From positions 1 through 15,394 of the forward strand of contig JASHQO010000301.1 of the NCBI GenBank assembly GCA_030039105.1: a stretch of 15,394 nucleotides of DNA. The letters are read 5' to 3'. The translations under genes and the position numbers were made by a program. This document shows positions 6,257 through 15,370 of this stretch, piece after piece. A model generated the notes under the pieces. The model ran no database searches. It had not been told where the DNA came from and was given only the letters and a program-made list of their open reading frames with translations. The stretch's first letter is position 1. Each line of letters starts with the position of its first letter. The DNA comes from Xanthobacteraceae bacterium. GTDB lineage: Bacteria > Pseudomonadota > Alphaproteobacteria > Rhizobiales > Xanthobacteraceae.

Positions 6257-7069
6257 TCACATGATTGCAAACTCGGTGTTGCGCCGGTCGGTCACCAGCA
6301 TGGCGCCCGGGTAATGGGTGATGCAGAACTCCGGCTGCACCGCCATGATGACCGATTGCGGCGTCACCCCGCAGGCCCAGAACACCGGGATTTCGTCGTC
6401 GTGGATCGGCACCGCGTCGCCCCAGTCGGGCTTGGCGATATCGGCGATGCCGATCAGCTCCGGCTTGCCGAGATGCACCGGTGCGCCGTGCACCGAGGGG
6501 AAGCGCGTGGTGATCTGCACGGCGCGGATCGCATTGGCCGGCGTCATCGGCCGCATCGACACCACGAGCGGTCCGCTGAACGGGCCGGCGGCCGTCGTCG
6601 CAAGCGAGGTGCGGTACATCGGCACCGTGCAATCGCAGGTCATGTGGCGCAGCTCGATGCCGCCTTCGAGCAGCGCCTGCTCGAACGAAAACGAGCAGCC
6701 GATCGCGAACGTGACGAGATCGTCGCGCCACCAGCGCAAGAGGTCGTGCGGCTCGTCGACCGCCTTGCCGTCGCGCCAGACCCGATAGCGCGGCAGGTCG
6801 GTGCGGATATCGAGATCTTCGGCCAAGGCCGGCAGGCGCCAATCGCCCGGCGCACCGACGCCGATCAGCGGGCACGGTTTTGGATTGAGCTGGCAGAAGC
6901 GCAAAAAATCCTCGGCCAGCGCGTGCGGCAGGATGGCGAGATTGGCTTGGACATAGCCGGGCGCGAGCCCGGAGGTCGGCCCGGCATGGCTGTTGCGCCG
7001 GATCGCCTGCCGCGCCGCAAGCCCGGTCTGCGGCGGCTCATACGCGTTTCGCAGCGTGGCCATGGCCAT
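6257..7069 (-). CDS. DUF1445 putative hydro-lyase (D-glutamate cyclase-like family)
   Basis: A 270-residue protein of the DUF1445/UPF0317 putative hydro-lyase family; mammalian relatives include the domain of D-glutamate cyclase. Diagnostic blocks are GLAPGYVQANLAILP (34-48), FAIGCSFSFEQALLEGG (121-137), TVPMYRT (148-154), FSGPLVVSMRP (164-174), HGAPVHLGKPELIGI (194-208), PVFWACGVTPQ (228-238) and THYPGAMLVTD (251-261), which together cover the whole family length. The ATG at 7069 is chosen because AGGAG lies six bases upstream; a second ATG at 7063 is too far from it, and the open frame up to 7198 has no family similarity. It is the first gene of the minus-strand block and diverges from the transporter operon across 311 bases. 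Likely cytosolic; substrate not known, water addition/removal on a small acid is inferred from the family name only. Confidence 0.93.
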   Translation of the reverse strand: MAMATLRNAYEPPQTGLAARQAIRRNSHAGPTSGLAPGYVQANLAILPHALAEDFLRFCQLNPKPCPLIGVGAPGDWRLPALAEDLDIRTDLPRYRVWRDGKAVDEPHDLLRWWRDDLVTFAIGCSFSFEQALLEGGIELRHMTCDCTVPMYRTSLATTAAGPFSGPLVVSMRPMTPANAIRAVQITTRFPSVHGAPVHLGKPELIGIADIAKPDWGDAVPIHDDEIPVFWACGVTPQSVIMAVQPEFCITHYPGAMLVTDRRNTEFAIM

Positions 7070-7380
7070 GGCGCGCTCCTGTTCGATCGGGTCAAGAAGC
7101 CTTGCCCACTTTATCATCAGGTCGCCGCGAAAACATACCGGCTGCCGCGACGATCTTACGCGCCGAACGGCCGGACGCTTGCCGCTAGCGCCTTGCAAAA
7201 ACGGTTGAAACTGCCGCCAATATCGCGTTTGCTAACGCCACAAATTCCCCGCCCAACGCCCCGCAACGGGCCAACCCAGAGAGGGAATTGGGCGAGGGTC
7301 GCCATTTTCGATACCGGGGCCCGCGGCCGGCGCGGGGCAAGCTTTCATCTGACACCGCAATTCCAGTGGGAGGACTATCG
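7070..7380. promoter_or_regulatory. Divergent promoter region, hydro-lyase / ABC importer
   Basis: A 311-base region without a gene, between divergent starts. Seen in it: the AGGAG site of the hydro-lyase (7076-7080); a small perfect inverted repeat gcgtt-tgct-aacgc (7225-7238) that could be an operator; a TTGAAA hexamer (7205-7210) usable as a plus-strand -35 but with only a poor -10 partner 17 bases on; a 6-bp hairpin cccgcg/cgcggg (7320-7336) that would fall in the importer leader; and the strong GGGAGG ribosome site (7368-7373). Transcription of both operons must begin here, but exact promoters are not resolved. Confidence 0.5.
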
Positions 7381-8676
7381 ATGAGTGAGAAGTGGAAACA
7401 AGAGAAATGGGCTGAGGACATCTGGTACCGCGGCAAAGTCACCCGCCGCAGCATCGTCGGCTGGGGCGGCGGTGCGATCGGCGCCATGATGCTGGTGCCC
7501 GCGCCGTGGCGCGCAGCCTTCGGCGCCGAGAAAGCCTACAAGATCGGCTCCGAGCAGCCGCTCTCCGGCCCCGGCGCCGCCGGCGGCAAGACCGCGGTGG
7601 TCGGCCTGCAGATGGCGGCCGACCGCATCAACGGCTCGGGCGGCGTCAACGGCCGTCCGATCGAGCTGGTGATCGCCGACGACGAGAGCTCGCCCGCGGT
7701 GGCGCGGCAGAAGACCGAGAAGCTCGTGTCGGAGGACAACATCGACCTGCATGTCGGCGGCTTCCTCTCCAACATCTGCCTCGCCTGCATGCCGGTGTGG
7801 GAAGACGCCAAGATCGTCAACATCATCAGCGTCTGCCTCGACACCACGCTGACGACCTCGAAGTGCAACCGCTACAGCTTCCGGCCCTACGACTACGCGC
7901 CGGCGCAGGCGGTCGCGTTCGCGCCGACGCTGACCAAGATGGGCAAGAAGTGGCACGTCGCCTTTACCGATTATTCCTGGGGCCAGTCGACTCGCGACGC
8001 TTATATCAACGAGATCAAGAAGAACGGCGGCGAGATCGTCGGCACCACCGGCATCCCGCTCGGCACTCCGGACATGACGCCGTTCCTGTCGAAGATCTCC
8101 GGCGATTTCGACGGCCTGTTCGGCATCTTCTTCGGCAAGGACGGCGTCACGCTGGTGACGCAGGCCTACGACCTCGGCCTGACCAAGAAGTACAAGTTCG
8201 CCGGCGACGGCTCGATCTCGGAATCGACCAACCTGATCGCCATCGGCAACAAGATCGACGGCTTCATCGGCATCAACCGCTACATCCCGGTGTTCCAGGG
8301 CCCGCTCGACACGCCGTATCACCACAAATTCTTCGATGAGGCGAAAGCGCGGCTGCTCAAGATCGACCCGTCCGGCCCGCTGCCCGATAAATACGTGCAG
8401 TCGAACTACGAGGCGATCAACTGCGTCAAGCTCGGCATCGAGAAGTCGAAATTCCAAGGCCGCGCCGACACCATGAAGCTGATCGAAGCGCTTGAGGGGC
8501 TGGTAATGAAGGCCGGCGAGGATTTCCCGCAAGGCGACAAGGTGCTGCGCAAGGAGGACCATCAGGCCTTCCCGCAGGAATTCATCTTCGAGGTCAGCGG
8601 CGGGACCTATCACCTCAAAGAGACGGTGCCCGGCGACAAGACCATGGCGCCGCCGGCCTGCAATTTCTCGGCGTAA
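7381..8676 (+). CDS. Branched-chain amino acid-type ABC importer substrate-binding protein, Tat-type signal
   Basis: A 431-residue periplasmic binding protein (type 1, Peripla_BP_6/LivK-like) that captures the ligand for the importer encoded downstream. The N-terminus carries a twin-arginine signal: TRRSIV with Arg22-Arg23, then a hydrophobic stretch GGGAIGAMMLVPAPW and a probable cleavage near residue 49 (AFGA/EK). The mature part starts YKIGSEQPLSG (53-63), followed by AADRINGSGGVNGRPIELVIADDESSP, a family hallmark, and a middle DYSWGQSTRDAY lobe segment. The ATG at 7381 has GGGAGG seven bases upstream, the strongest ribosome site in the operon. The stop TAA abuts the GTG of the first ATPase gene. 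Relatives in this family bind amino acids, amides, urea or aromatic/dicarboxylic acids; the adjacent CoA-ester genes favour an organic acid, but this is inference. Confidence 0.95.
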   Translation: MSEKWKQEKWAEDIWYRGKVTRRSIVGWGGGAIGAMMLVPAPWRAAFGAEKAYKIGSEQPLSGPGAAGGKTAVVGLQMAADRINGSGGVNGRPIELVIADDESSPAVARQKTEKLVSEDNIDLHVGGFLSNICLACMPVWEDAKIVNIISVCLDTTLTTSKCNRYSFRPYDYAPAQAVAFAPTLTKMGKKWHVAFTDYSWGQSTRDAYINEIKKNGGEIVGTTGIPLGTPDMTPFLSKISGDFDGLFGIFFGKDGVTLVTQAYDLGLTKKYKFAGDGSISESTNLIAIGNKIDGFIGINRYIPVFQGPLDTPYHHKFFDEAKARLLKIDPSGPLPDKYVQSNYEAINCVKLGIEKSKFQGRADTMKLIEALEGLVMKAGEDFPQGDKVLRKEDHQAFPQEFIFEVSGGTYHLKETVPGDKTMAPPACNFSA

Positions 8677-9471
8677 GTGAGCGCGCAACCGTCGATCGAC
8701 ATACGCTCCCCGGCTGATGTCCGGGGAGCGGCGTCGGTCCCTATCCTCAAGACCGAGCTGTTGTCCGTCCGTTTCGGCGGCCTTGCGGCGCTGTCGCAGG
8801 TCAGCGTCGAGATGGCGCGCGGCGAAGTGCGCGCCATCATCGGACCGAACGGCGCCGGCAAGAGCACGTTCTTCAATTGCCTCACGGGCGTGCTGCGGCC
8901 GACCTCCGGCCGCATCGTCTTCGACGGCGAGGAGATCACGGGGCTGCGCTCCAACATGATCTCGCAGAAAGGCATCGCCCGCTCCTACCAGATCACCAAC
9001 ATCCTGCCGAACGCCACCGCATTCGAGAACGTGCGCATCGCGGCGCAATCGCGCCGCCACGCCTGGAACATGGTCTCGCACCACGACGCGTTCGCCGACA
9101 TCAACGGCAAGGCGGAAGTGGCGCTGACCGCCGTCGGGCTGCTCGACAAGGCCCACGAGCTCGCCTCCAACCTGTCCCACGGCCAGCAGCGCAATCTCGA
9201 GATCGGCATTGCGCTCGCGACCGAGCCGAAACTGCTTTGCCTCGACGAGCCGACTGCGGGCATGAGCCAGGTCGAGACCAACGAGACCATGGAGCTGGTG
9301 CAGCGCATCGCCGAAAACCTCAGCATCCTGATCGTCGAGCACGACATGGCGGTGGTGATGGGGCTGTGCGACCGCATCACCGTGCTGCACTACGGCAGGG
9401 TCCTTGCCGAAGGCACGCCGGAAGAGATCCAACAGAACCCCAAAGTGCTCGAGGTCTATCTGAAGACATGA
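8677..9471 (+). CDS. livG: HAAT-family ABC importer ATPase, LivG-like
   Basis: A 264-residue ABC ATPase that powers the branched-chain-amino-acid-type importer from the cytosolic face. Walker A GPNGAGKST (56-64), Q-loop Gln105, signature LSHGQ (166-170), Walker B LLCLDE (186-191) and switch His222 are all present. The FENVRIAAQ helix and the VLEVYLKT C-terminus are LivG-like. The start is a GTG directly following the binding-protein TAA with no clear Shine-Dalgarno, so translation probably depends on the ribosome finishing the upstream gene. About 24 residues precede the conserved core, and they are coded in part by a perfect hairpin (8704-8730). No in-frame ATG or GTG lies between the hairpin and the core, so the GTG is preferred. 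It overlaps the next gene by four bases. The symbol is by homology class; ligand unknown. Confidence 0.95.
   Translation: MSAQPSIDIRSPADVRGAASVPILKTELLSVRFGGLAALSQVSVEMARGEVRAIIGPNGAGKSTFFNCLTGVLRPTSGRIVFDGEEITGLRSNMISQKGIARSYQITNILPNATAFENVRIAAQSRRHAWNMVSHHDAFADINGKAEVALTAVGLLDKAHELASNLSHGQQRNLEIGIALATEPKLLCLDEPTAGMSQVETNETMELVQRIAENLSILIVEHDMAVVMGLCDRITVLHYGRVLAEGTPEEIQQNPKVLEVYLKT
8704..8730 (+). repeat. Perfect 10-bp hairpin just inside the LivG-like gene
   Basis: cgctccccgg (8704-8713) and ccggggagcg (8721-8730) are exact reverse complements around a seven-base loop, ctgatgt. The stem has eight or more G-C pairs and starts 28 bases after the binding-protein stop. It has no following T-run, so it is more likely an mRNA stabilising or translation-lowering stem than a terminator. 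Its position between the binding-protein gene and the transporter genes suits making more binding protein than membrane complex. Confidence 0.8.
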
Positions 9472-10217
9472 GCACTGCCGCACCCGCCGTAGCCGATGGC
9501 GCCGAGCCGCTCGTCCGGGTCGACGACATCCACACCTATTACGGCAAGAGCCACATCCTGCATGGCGTGTCGCTCAAGGTTTTGCCCGGCGAGGTCGTCG
9601 GCCTGCTCGGCCGCAACGGCGTCGGCAAGAGCACGACCTTGAAGACCATCATGGGCCTGGTGCGGCCGAGCCACGGCACCGTGATGCTCGAGGGCAACGC
9701 CATTACCGGGCTGCCGCCGCATAAGCTCGCCCGCCTCGGCATCGGCTACGTGCCGGAAGATCGCCGCATCTTTCGCGCCCTCACGGTGATGGAAAACCTG
9801 CGTACCGGGCTTGACCGCTACGGCGTCACCGAGGGCAGACGCAAGGCGCTGCTCGACAAGGCATTCACCAATTTCCCGATCCTCGCCGAGCGGCGCAATC
9901 AGGCCGGCGGCACGCTGTCGGGCGGCGAGCAGCAGATGCTCGCCATCGCGCGCGCCATGATGCTCGAGCCGAAGATCATCCTGCTCGACGAGCCGACCGA
10001 AGGTTTGATGCCGCGCATGGTTTCGCAGATCGGCCAGATCATCGACGTGCTGCACAACGAAGGCGTCGCCATTCTGCTGGTCGAGCAGAACGTGCCGCTG
10101 ACCCTGGCGGCGAGCGAGCGCGTTTATCTCATGGAAAAGGGCAGCGTGCGCCACCATTGCGCGGCAAGCGAGATCAACGTCCATGATCCGCTGATCAAGC
10201 AATATCTGGGTGTGTGA
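9468..10217 (+). CDS. livF: HAAT-family ABC importer ATPase, LivF-like
   Basis: The second ATPase of the importer, 249 residues. Walker A GRNGVGKST (48-56), VPEDRRIF (95-102), signature LSGGEQQ (150-156), Walker B ILLDE (171-175), and VEQN (205-208) in place of the switch His, as is normal for LivF proteins. The DDIHTYYGKSHILHGVSL start and the PLIKQYLGV end are typical. The ATG at 9468 overlaps the LivG-like stop (ATGA); the open frame upstream of it is a shadow of the LivG-like gene. It should pair with the LivG-like ATPase as a heterodimer under the LivH/LivM-like permeases. Three bases separate its stop from the next ATG. Confident as family; ligand unknown. Confidence 0.95.
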   Translation: MSTAAPAVADGAEPLVRVDDIHTYYGKSHILHGVSLKVLPGEVVGLLGRNGVGKSTTLKTIMGLVRPSHGTVMLEGNAITGLPPHKLARLGIGYVPEDRRIFRALTVMENLRTGLDRYGVTEGRRKALLDKAFTNFPILAERRNQAGGTLSGGEQQMLAIARAMMLEPKIILLDEPTEGLMPRMVSQIGQIIDVLHNEGVAILLVEQNVPLTLAASERVYLMEKGSVRHHCAASEINVHDPLIKQYLGV

Positions 10218-10220
10218 GTC

Positions 10221-11117
10221 ATGCACGCGGTCAGCCAGCTCTTCCATGCCATTCCGTTCGACCTGCTGTTCATTCAGACGGTGAACGGCGTCGTCACCGG
10301 CATGATCCTGGCGTTGATCGCGTCGGGGCTGACGCTGATCTTCGGCATCATGGACGTGGTCAACTTCGCCCACGGCGAATTGTTCATGCTCGGCGCCTAT
10401 CTCGGCTTCGTCATCTTCGTGACCACCGGCAGCTTCTGGCTGGCGCTGATCGGCGCGTCGCTGATCATCGCCATCCTGGGCGCTGCGATGCAGATCGTGA
10501 CGTTACGGCCGCTGATCGGGCGCGATCCGCTCAACACCATCCTGGTCACCTTCGGCATTTCGCTGGTGCTGCAGAATTACGCGCTGTGGCAGTTCGGGCC
10601 GGTGGTGCGCAAGATTCCGGAGCCGGTGGACCGCTACTTCACGCTGTTCTATCTGCAGTATCCCTGGTACCGCATCCTGATCGCGGTGCTGTCCGCCGCC
10701 ATCATCGCCGGCTTCTACCTGTTCCTGAAATACGGCAAGTTCGGCGTCTGGATCCGTGCCACCGCCCAGGATCGCATCATGGCACAGGCCATGGGCATTC
10801 CGGTGCCGTGGGTATTCACCGGCGTATTCGCCATCGGCGCCGCCATGGCGGGCGCGAGCGGCGTGCTATTCGCGCCGATGGTCGGCGTCAGCCACACCAT
10901 GGGGCTCGACTGGATCCTGAAAGCCTTCATCGTCGTCGTAGTCGGCGGCATGGGTAATCTCGCCGGCTCGATCGTCGCCGCGATCTTCATCAGCCTGCTC
11001 GAGGCCTACTCCTCGGTCTGGCTCGACCCGTCGCAAGCGGTGATCGTGTCCTTCGTGGTGCTGATCCTCACCCTGTTGTTCCGTCCCACCGGCCTGTTCG
11101 TTTCGACATCCAAATGA
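10221..11117 (+). CDS. livH: HAAT-family ABC importer permease, LivH-like
   Basis: An inner-membrane permease of 298 residues with about eight hydrophobic segments, forming half of the translocation pore. Family blocks: NGVVTGMILALIASGLTLIF (22-41), NFAHGELFMLGAY (48-60), RDPLNTILVTFGISL (101-115), IRATAQD (178-184) in the cytoplasmic coupling loop, and VVGGMGNLAGS (240-250) before the final helices. The ATG lies three bases after the LivF-like stop with no strong ribosome site, and its stop overlaps the LivM-like ATG by four bases, so expression is by coupling. Length is normal. There is no sign of truncation. Confidence 0.95.
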   Translation: MHAVSQLFHAIPFDLLFIQTVNGVVTGMILALIASGLTLIFGIMDVVNFAHGELFMLGAYLGFVIFVTTGSFWLALIGASLIIAILGAAMQIVTLRPLIGRDPLNTILVTFGISLVLQNYALWQFGPVVRKIPEPVDRYFTLFYLQYPWYRILIAVLSAAIIAGFYLFLKYGKFGVWIRATAQDRIMAQAMGIPVPWVFTGVFAIGAAMAGASGVLFAPMVGVSHTMGLDWILKAFIVVVVGGMGNLAGSIVAAIFISLLEAYSSVWLDPSQAVIVSFVVLILTLLFRPTGLFVSTSK

Positions 11118-12112
11118 CCGCCGCGCCACTCGAAAAGACGATCCCGGTCGGCAACGCGAAGCTCGGCCACACCACCGTGTTCTGGATCGGCTTCGCCGTG
11201 GTCATGGCGATCCTGATCGTAGCGCCGCTCATCCTGCCGGAATTCTGGCGCCGCTTCCTTACCGAGGTGCTGATCTGGGGCTTGCTCGCCATGTCGTCCG
11301 ATTTGTTGATCGGCTATACCGGCATGATCTCGTTCGGCCATTCCGCTTTCTTCGGGCTCGGCATGTATGGTGCGGCCGGCTCGCTCATAGCGTTGAGCAA
11401 AAGTCTGTGGCTCGCTACCCTGTGCGGCCTTGCCGCTGCCGCCGGCGCGGCGCTGTTCGTCGCCTATTTCTCGACCCGCCTGCGCGACATCTATTTTGCC
11501 ATCACCACGCTGATCTTCAGCCAGATCTTCTACGTCATCATCTTCACCTGGACCACCGTGACCGGCGGCGAGAACGGCCTGATCTTCACCCGCCCTCACC
11601 TGACCATCCCGTTCCTCTACGACGCCCGCTTCACCTCGACCACCATGCACTGGTTCGTGCTGGCGGTGGTGACGGCGTCCTATCTGATCTTGCGCCGGCT
11701 GACACGATCGCCGTTTGGCATGGTGCTGCAATCGATCCGCGAGAACGAGCCGCGCACGCGGGCGATCGGCTATCCGGTTGAGCGCTACAAGATCGTGTCG
11801 GTGATGCTGTCCGGCCTGTTCGCCGGGCTCGCCGGCGTGCTCTATGCCGTGCAGAACCAGTTCGCCGCGCCCGACTTCGTGTTCTTCCTGACCTCCGGCG
11901 ACACCGTCATCTACAACGTCATCGGCGGCATCGGCACCCTGGTCGGCCCGATCGTCGGCGCCGGCTTCTTCCAGCTCGCCCGCGAGCTATTGGCGCGGCT
12001 GTTCGGCGATCAGTTTCCGTACCTGATTCCGCTCGGCGCCGTGTTCATCGCCATAATCATTCTCTTGCCGCAAGGGCTGCTCGGCTTCGCGCGGCGCTGG
12101 CTCAATCGCTAG
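11114..12112 (+). CDS. livM: HAAT-family ABC importer permease, LivM-like
   Basis: The second permease of the importer, 332 residues and strongly hydrophobic. Motifs: GYTGMISFGHSAFFGLGMY (67-85), the LRDIYFAITTLIFSQIF helix (123-139), the coupling-loop IRENEPRTRAIGY (208-220), FAGLAGVLYA (236-245) and VIGGIGTLVGPIVGA (269-283). It stands alone with no fused ATPase domain, unlike some LivM-LivG fusions in the family. It is the last gene of the operon, and 26 bases separate it from the convergent dehydrogenase gene. The order binding protein, two ATPases, then two permeases differs from the E. coli liv order (binding protein, H, M, G, F). Confidence 0.95.
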   Translation: MTAAPLEKTIPVGNAKLGHTTVFWIGFAVVMAILIVAPLILPEFWRRFLTEVLIWGLLAMSSDLLIGYTGMISFGHSAFFGLGMYGAAGSLIALSKSLWLATLCGLAAAAGAALFVAYFSTRLRDIYFAITTLIFSQIFYVIIFTWTTVTGGENGLIFTRPHLTIPFLYDARFTSTTMHWFVLAVVTASYLILRRLTRSPFGMVLQSIRENEPRTRAIGYPVERYKIVSVMLSGLFAGLAGVLYAVQNQFAAPDFVFFLTSGDTVIYNVIGGIGTLVGPIVGAGFFQLARELLARLFGDQFPYLIPLGAVFIAIIILLPQGLLGFARRWLNR

Positions 12113-12138
12113 AGCGGGATGACCCTGAGCGAAGATCG

Positions 12139-13014
12139 TCAGGCGCCGGGCGGCGTCTTGCCCAGAAACGAGCCCAGGGCGGCGACGTCGTTCTTGTCGC
12201 CGTCGAAATCCTCGGCGATGCGCTCATAAAAATGCGCCGCGCCTTCGTAGAGCTCCTTGGCGGCGGGATCGTCGCCGACGAAGCCGGCGATCTCGTGCAT
12301 CTCGGCGATCCAGCGGTAGGCCTTGGGCGGCATCAGCGACAGCCCGCGCTTGAACCAGGCGAACATCTCCTTCTGGCTCGAGCTGAGCTCCTTGAACAGA
12401 TCGTCGGCGGTGCCGGCGCGCGACGCCGCAAGCATCATGGCGGCGCCGATCGCCTGGGTGCCCTTGGTGATGCCCGCATAGGACATTTTCAGCGCCGACG
12501 CGGTGCTGAGCGCGCCGCCGAGCAGGCGCACGTCGAGGCCGTAGTCGCGCAACGCGGCGAAGCGCGGCGCTGCCGGGCCGGACGCATAAAAGCGCGGACT
12601 GCCCTTGATCTTGTCCTCGCCCGCGGCTTGCGGGGTCGGCGGCGAGCCGATGATGCCGGAATCCACGAACGGACAATCGGTCGGCGCAATCACCGCGGCG
12701 ACCTTGTCGACCGTCCGCGGATTGATGGCGTTGCAATCGACGTAAACCGGCTTGGCGTTGCTCGCCTTCAGCGTCGGCTGGAAGCGCTCGGCGAGCGCCA
12801 CCGCGTCGCCCGGCGGCAGAATGGAGAGGATGAAGTCGCAACCCGCGATCTCCTCGTCGCTCGCTGCCGCCATGCCGGCCGCCTTGGCCCGCGCCGCCGT
12901 CTCTTCGCTGCGGCCTTTGAGCGAGGTCAGCACCTTGACGCCGTTATCGGCGAGCCGCTTGCCGACGCCGGCGCCCATCATGCCGGGCGCGATCACTGCA
13001 ACGACAGGAGTCAT
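12139..13014 (-). CDS. NAD(P)-dependent dehydrogenase, 6PGDH/beta-hydroxyacid family (DUF1932-like C-terminus)
   Basis: A 291-residue two-domain dehydrogenase related to 6-phosphogluconate and 3-hydroxyisobutyrate dehydrogenases. The Rossmann start VVAVIAPGMMGAGVGKRLAD (4-23) carries the GxxGxG nucleotide loop, with Ala-Pro before the first Gly. The ILSILPPGDA segment (62-71), YVDCNAINPRT (91-101) and FVDSGIIGSPP (116-126) match the substrate-contact loops. The catalytic Lys is probably Lys177 in SALKMSYAGITKG. The C-terminal helical part (from about 190, with AFGW-like MFAWFKRGL) resembles the DUF1932 group. The start has GAGGA five bases upstream. It follows the DUF934 gene on the same strand after a 186-base gap filled by a repeat, so it is probably a separate transcription unit. 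A hydroxy-acid substrate is inferred, and the exact one is unknown. Confidence 0.92.
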   Translation of the reverse strand: MTPVVAVIAPGMMGAGVGKRLADNGVKVLTSLKGRSEETAARAKAAGMAAASDEEIAGCDFILSILPPGDAVALAERFQPTLKASNAKPVYVDCNAINPRTVDKVAAVIAPTDCPFVDSGIIGSPPTPQAAGEDKIKGSPRFYASGPAAPRFAALRDYGLDVRLLGGALSTASALKMSYAGITKGTQAIGAAMMLAASRAGTADDLFKELSSSQKEMFAWFKRGLSLMPPKAYRWIAEMHEIAGFVGDDPAAKELYEGAAHFYERIAEDFDGDKNDVAALGSFLGKTPPGA

Positions 13015-13074
13015 TTCGTCCTCGCTTTTGCTGGCGCGAGCATACCAGCTTAGCCACGACGTGAGCTAGTGACC

Positions 13075-13190
13075 CGTCATTGCGGGGAGCCAACGGGCCC
13101 GCGCGAGATCGCGCGGCCCGACGACAGGCTCCGCGACGAAGCAATCCGGACGGCGCCGCCGCAGCGCTGGATGCTTCGCTTGCAGTGACG
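13075..13190. repeat. Composite palindromic repeat in the DUF934/dehydrogenase spacer
   Basis: Nested inverted repeats fill this non-coding stretch. The outer ends cgtcattgc and gcagtgacg pair with one mismatch. The inner segments cgaagcaatcc (about 13136-13147) and ggatgcttcg pair with one bulge. A third hairpin, gggcccgcgcg / cgcgcggccc, lies near its left end. The wording (cgtcattgcg, gacgaagcaatcc) matches from memory a dispersed alphaproteobacterial repeat family. No protein is supported here, although a short frame is open across it. Confidence 0.7.
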
Positions 13191-13200
13191 GCCGACGCCG

Positions 13201-13711
13201 CTAAACGGTCTCGCAGGTCTTCGGCGTATCCGCCCGCTTCTGCAGGCGCCGCCGCAATGCCGAGACGCGCCCGTCGGCGCCGGGCTGATAGTAGACGCTG
13301 AAGCGCGCCAAGACTTCGGCGAAAACCTTGGCGTCGGCCGGCTTCTTCACCTCGAAGGAATCGAAGCCGGCGCGCACCAGGAAATGGAACTGGTCGCGCA
13401 GCACATCGCCGGTGGCGCGCAGCGTGCCGCGGAAGCCATACGTCTCGCGTAAGAGCCGGGCCTGGCTATAGCCGCGGCCGTCACGGAATTTCGGGAAATT
13501 CAGCGCGACCAGCGTGAGGTGGCCGAGCCAGGGTTTCAGCTCGGCGACGCGCCGGTCGTTCGGCCAAGCGACGCCGAGCGAGCCGTCGCGGCGGGTCAGT
13601 GCGTCGGCTTCGGCCAAAAAGCGCTTCGCCGAGACGATGACCGGCGCGCGGTCCGGCACCGCCTCGTCGTCGGCGACGCGGATGTAACGGTCCTCGACGA
13701 TCTGGCCGTTT

Positions 13712-13725
<14 letters not shown>
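13201..13725 (-). CDS. DUF934 protein of the sulfite-reduction operon
   Basis: A 174-residue DUF934 protein, a family found almost always next to sulfite reductase and other assimilatory sulfur genes in proteobacteria; its biochemical role is not established. Recognisable blocks: VIVSAKRFLAEADAL, GSLGVAWPNDRRVAEL (about 49-64), LVALNFPKFRDGRGYSQARL, and GFRGTLRATGDVLRDQFHFL (about 97-116) followed by RAGFDSFEV. The ATG at 13725 follows CAGGGAA at eight bases and overlaps the end of the reductase gene by 14 bases, so the two are co-translated. The frame is open further upstream to 13851, but that part is a shadow of the reductase. The C-terminus (RRRLQKRADTPKTCETV) is basic. cysH, often next in relatives, is not found downstream in this window. 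Confidence 0.93.

Positions 13726-15370
<1,645 letters not shown>

Noticed and set aside
5330..7384. Long plus-strand open frame (about 680 codons) opposite the amidohydrolase and hydro-lyase genes
   Set aside because: It is antisense to two genes with full conserved motifs, its composition is that of a GC-rich shadow frame, and it spans the intergenic repeat.
9445..9475. gtgctc/gagcac inverted repeat around the LivF-like start
   Set aside because: Six-bp arms with a 19-base loop are expected by chance in this composition.
7375..9483. Very long open frame on the minus strand (about 700 codons) across the importer genes
   Set aside because: It lies antisense to three well-recognised genes, is rich in Arg/Asp/His/Val/Leu repeats typical of GC-rich antisense translation, and has no family resemblance.
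12113..12143. Possible two-way terminator between the LivM-like and dehydrogenase genes (cctga/tcagg)
   Set aside because: The stem is 5 bp with a 10-base loop, no T-run, and it overlaps the dehydrogenase stop codon.
13080..13301. Short plus-strand open frame over the spacer and the DUF934 gene end
   Set aside because: Made of repeat sequence plus antisense of the DUF934 gene, with no ribosome site or domain.
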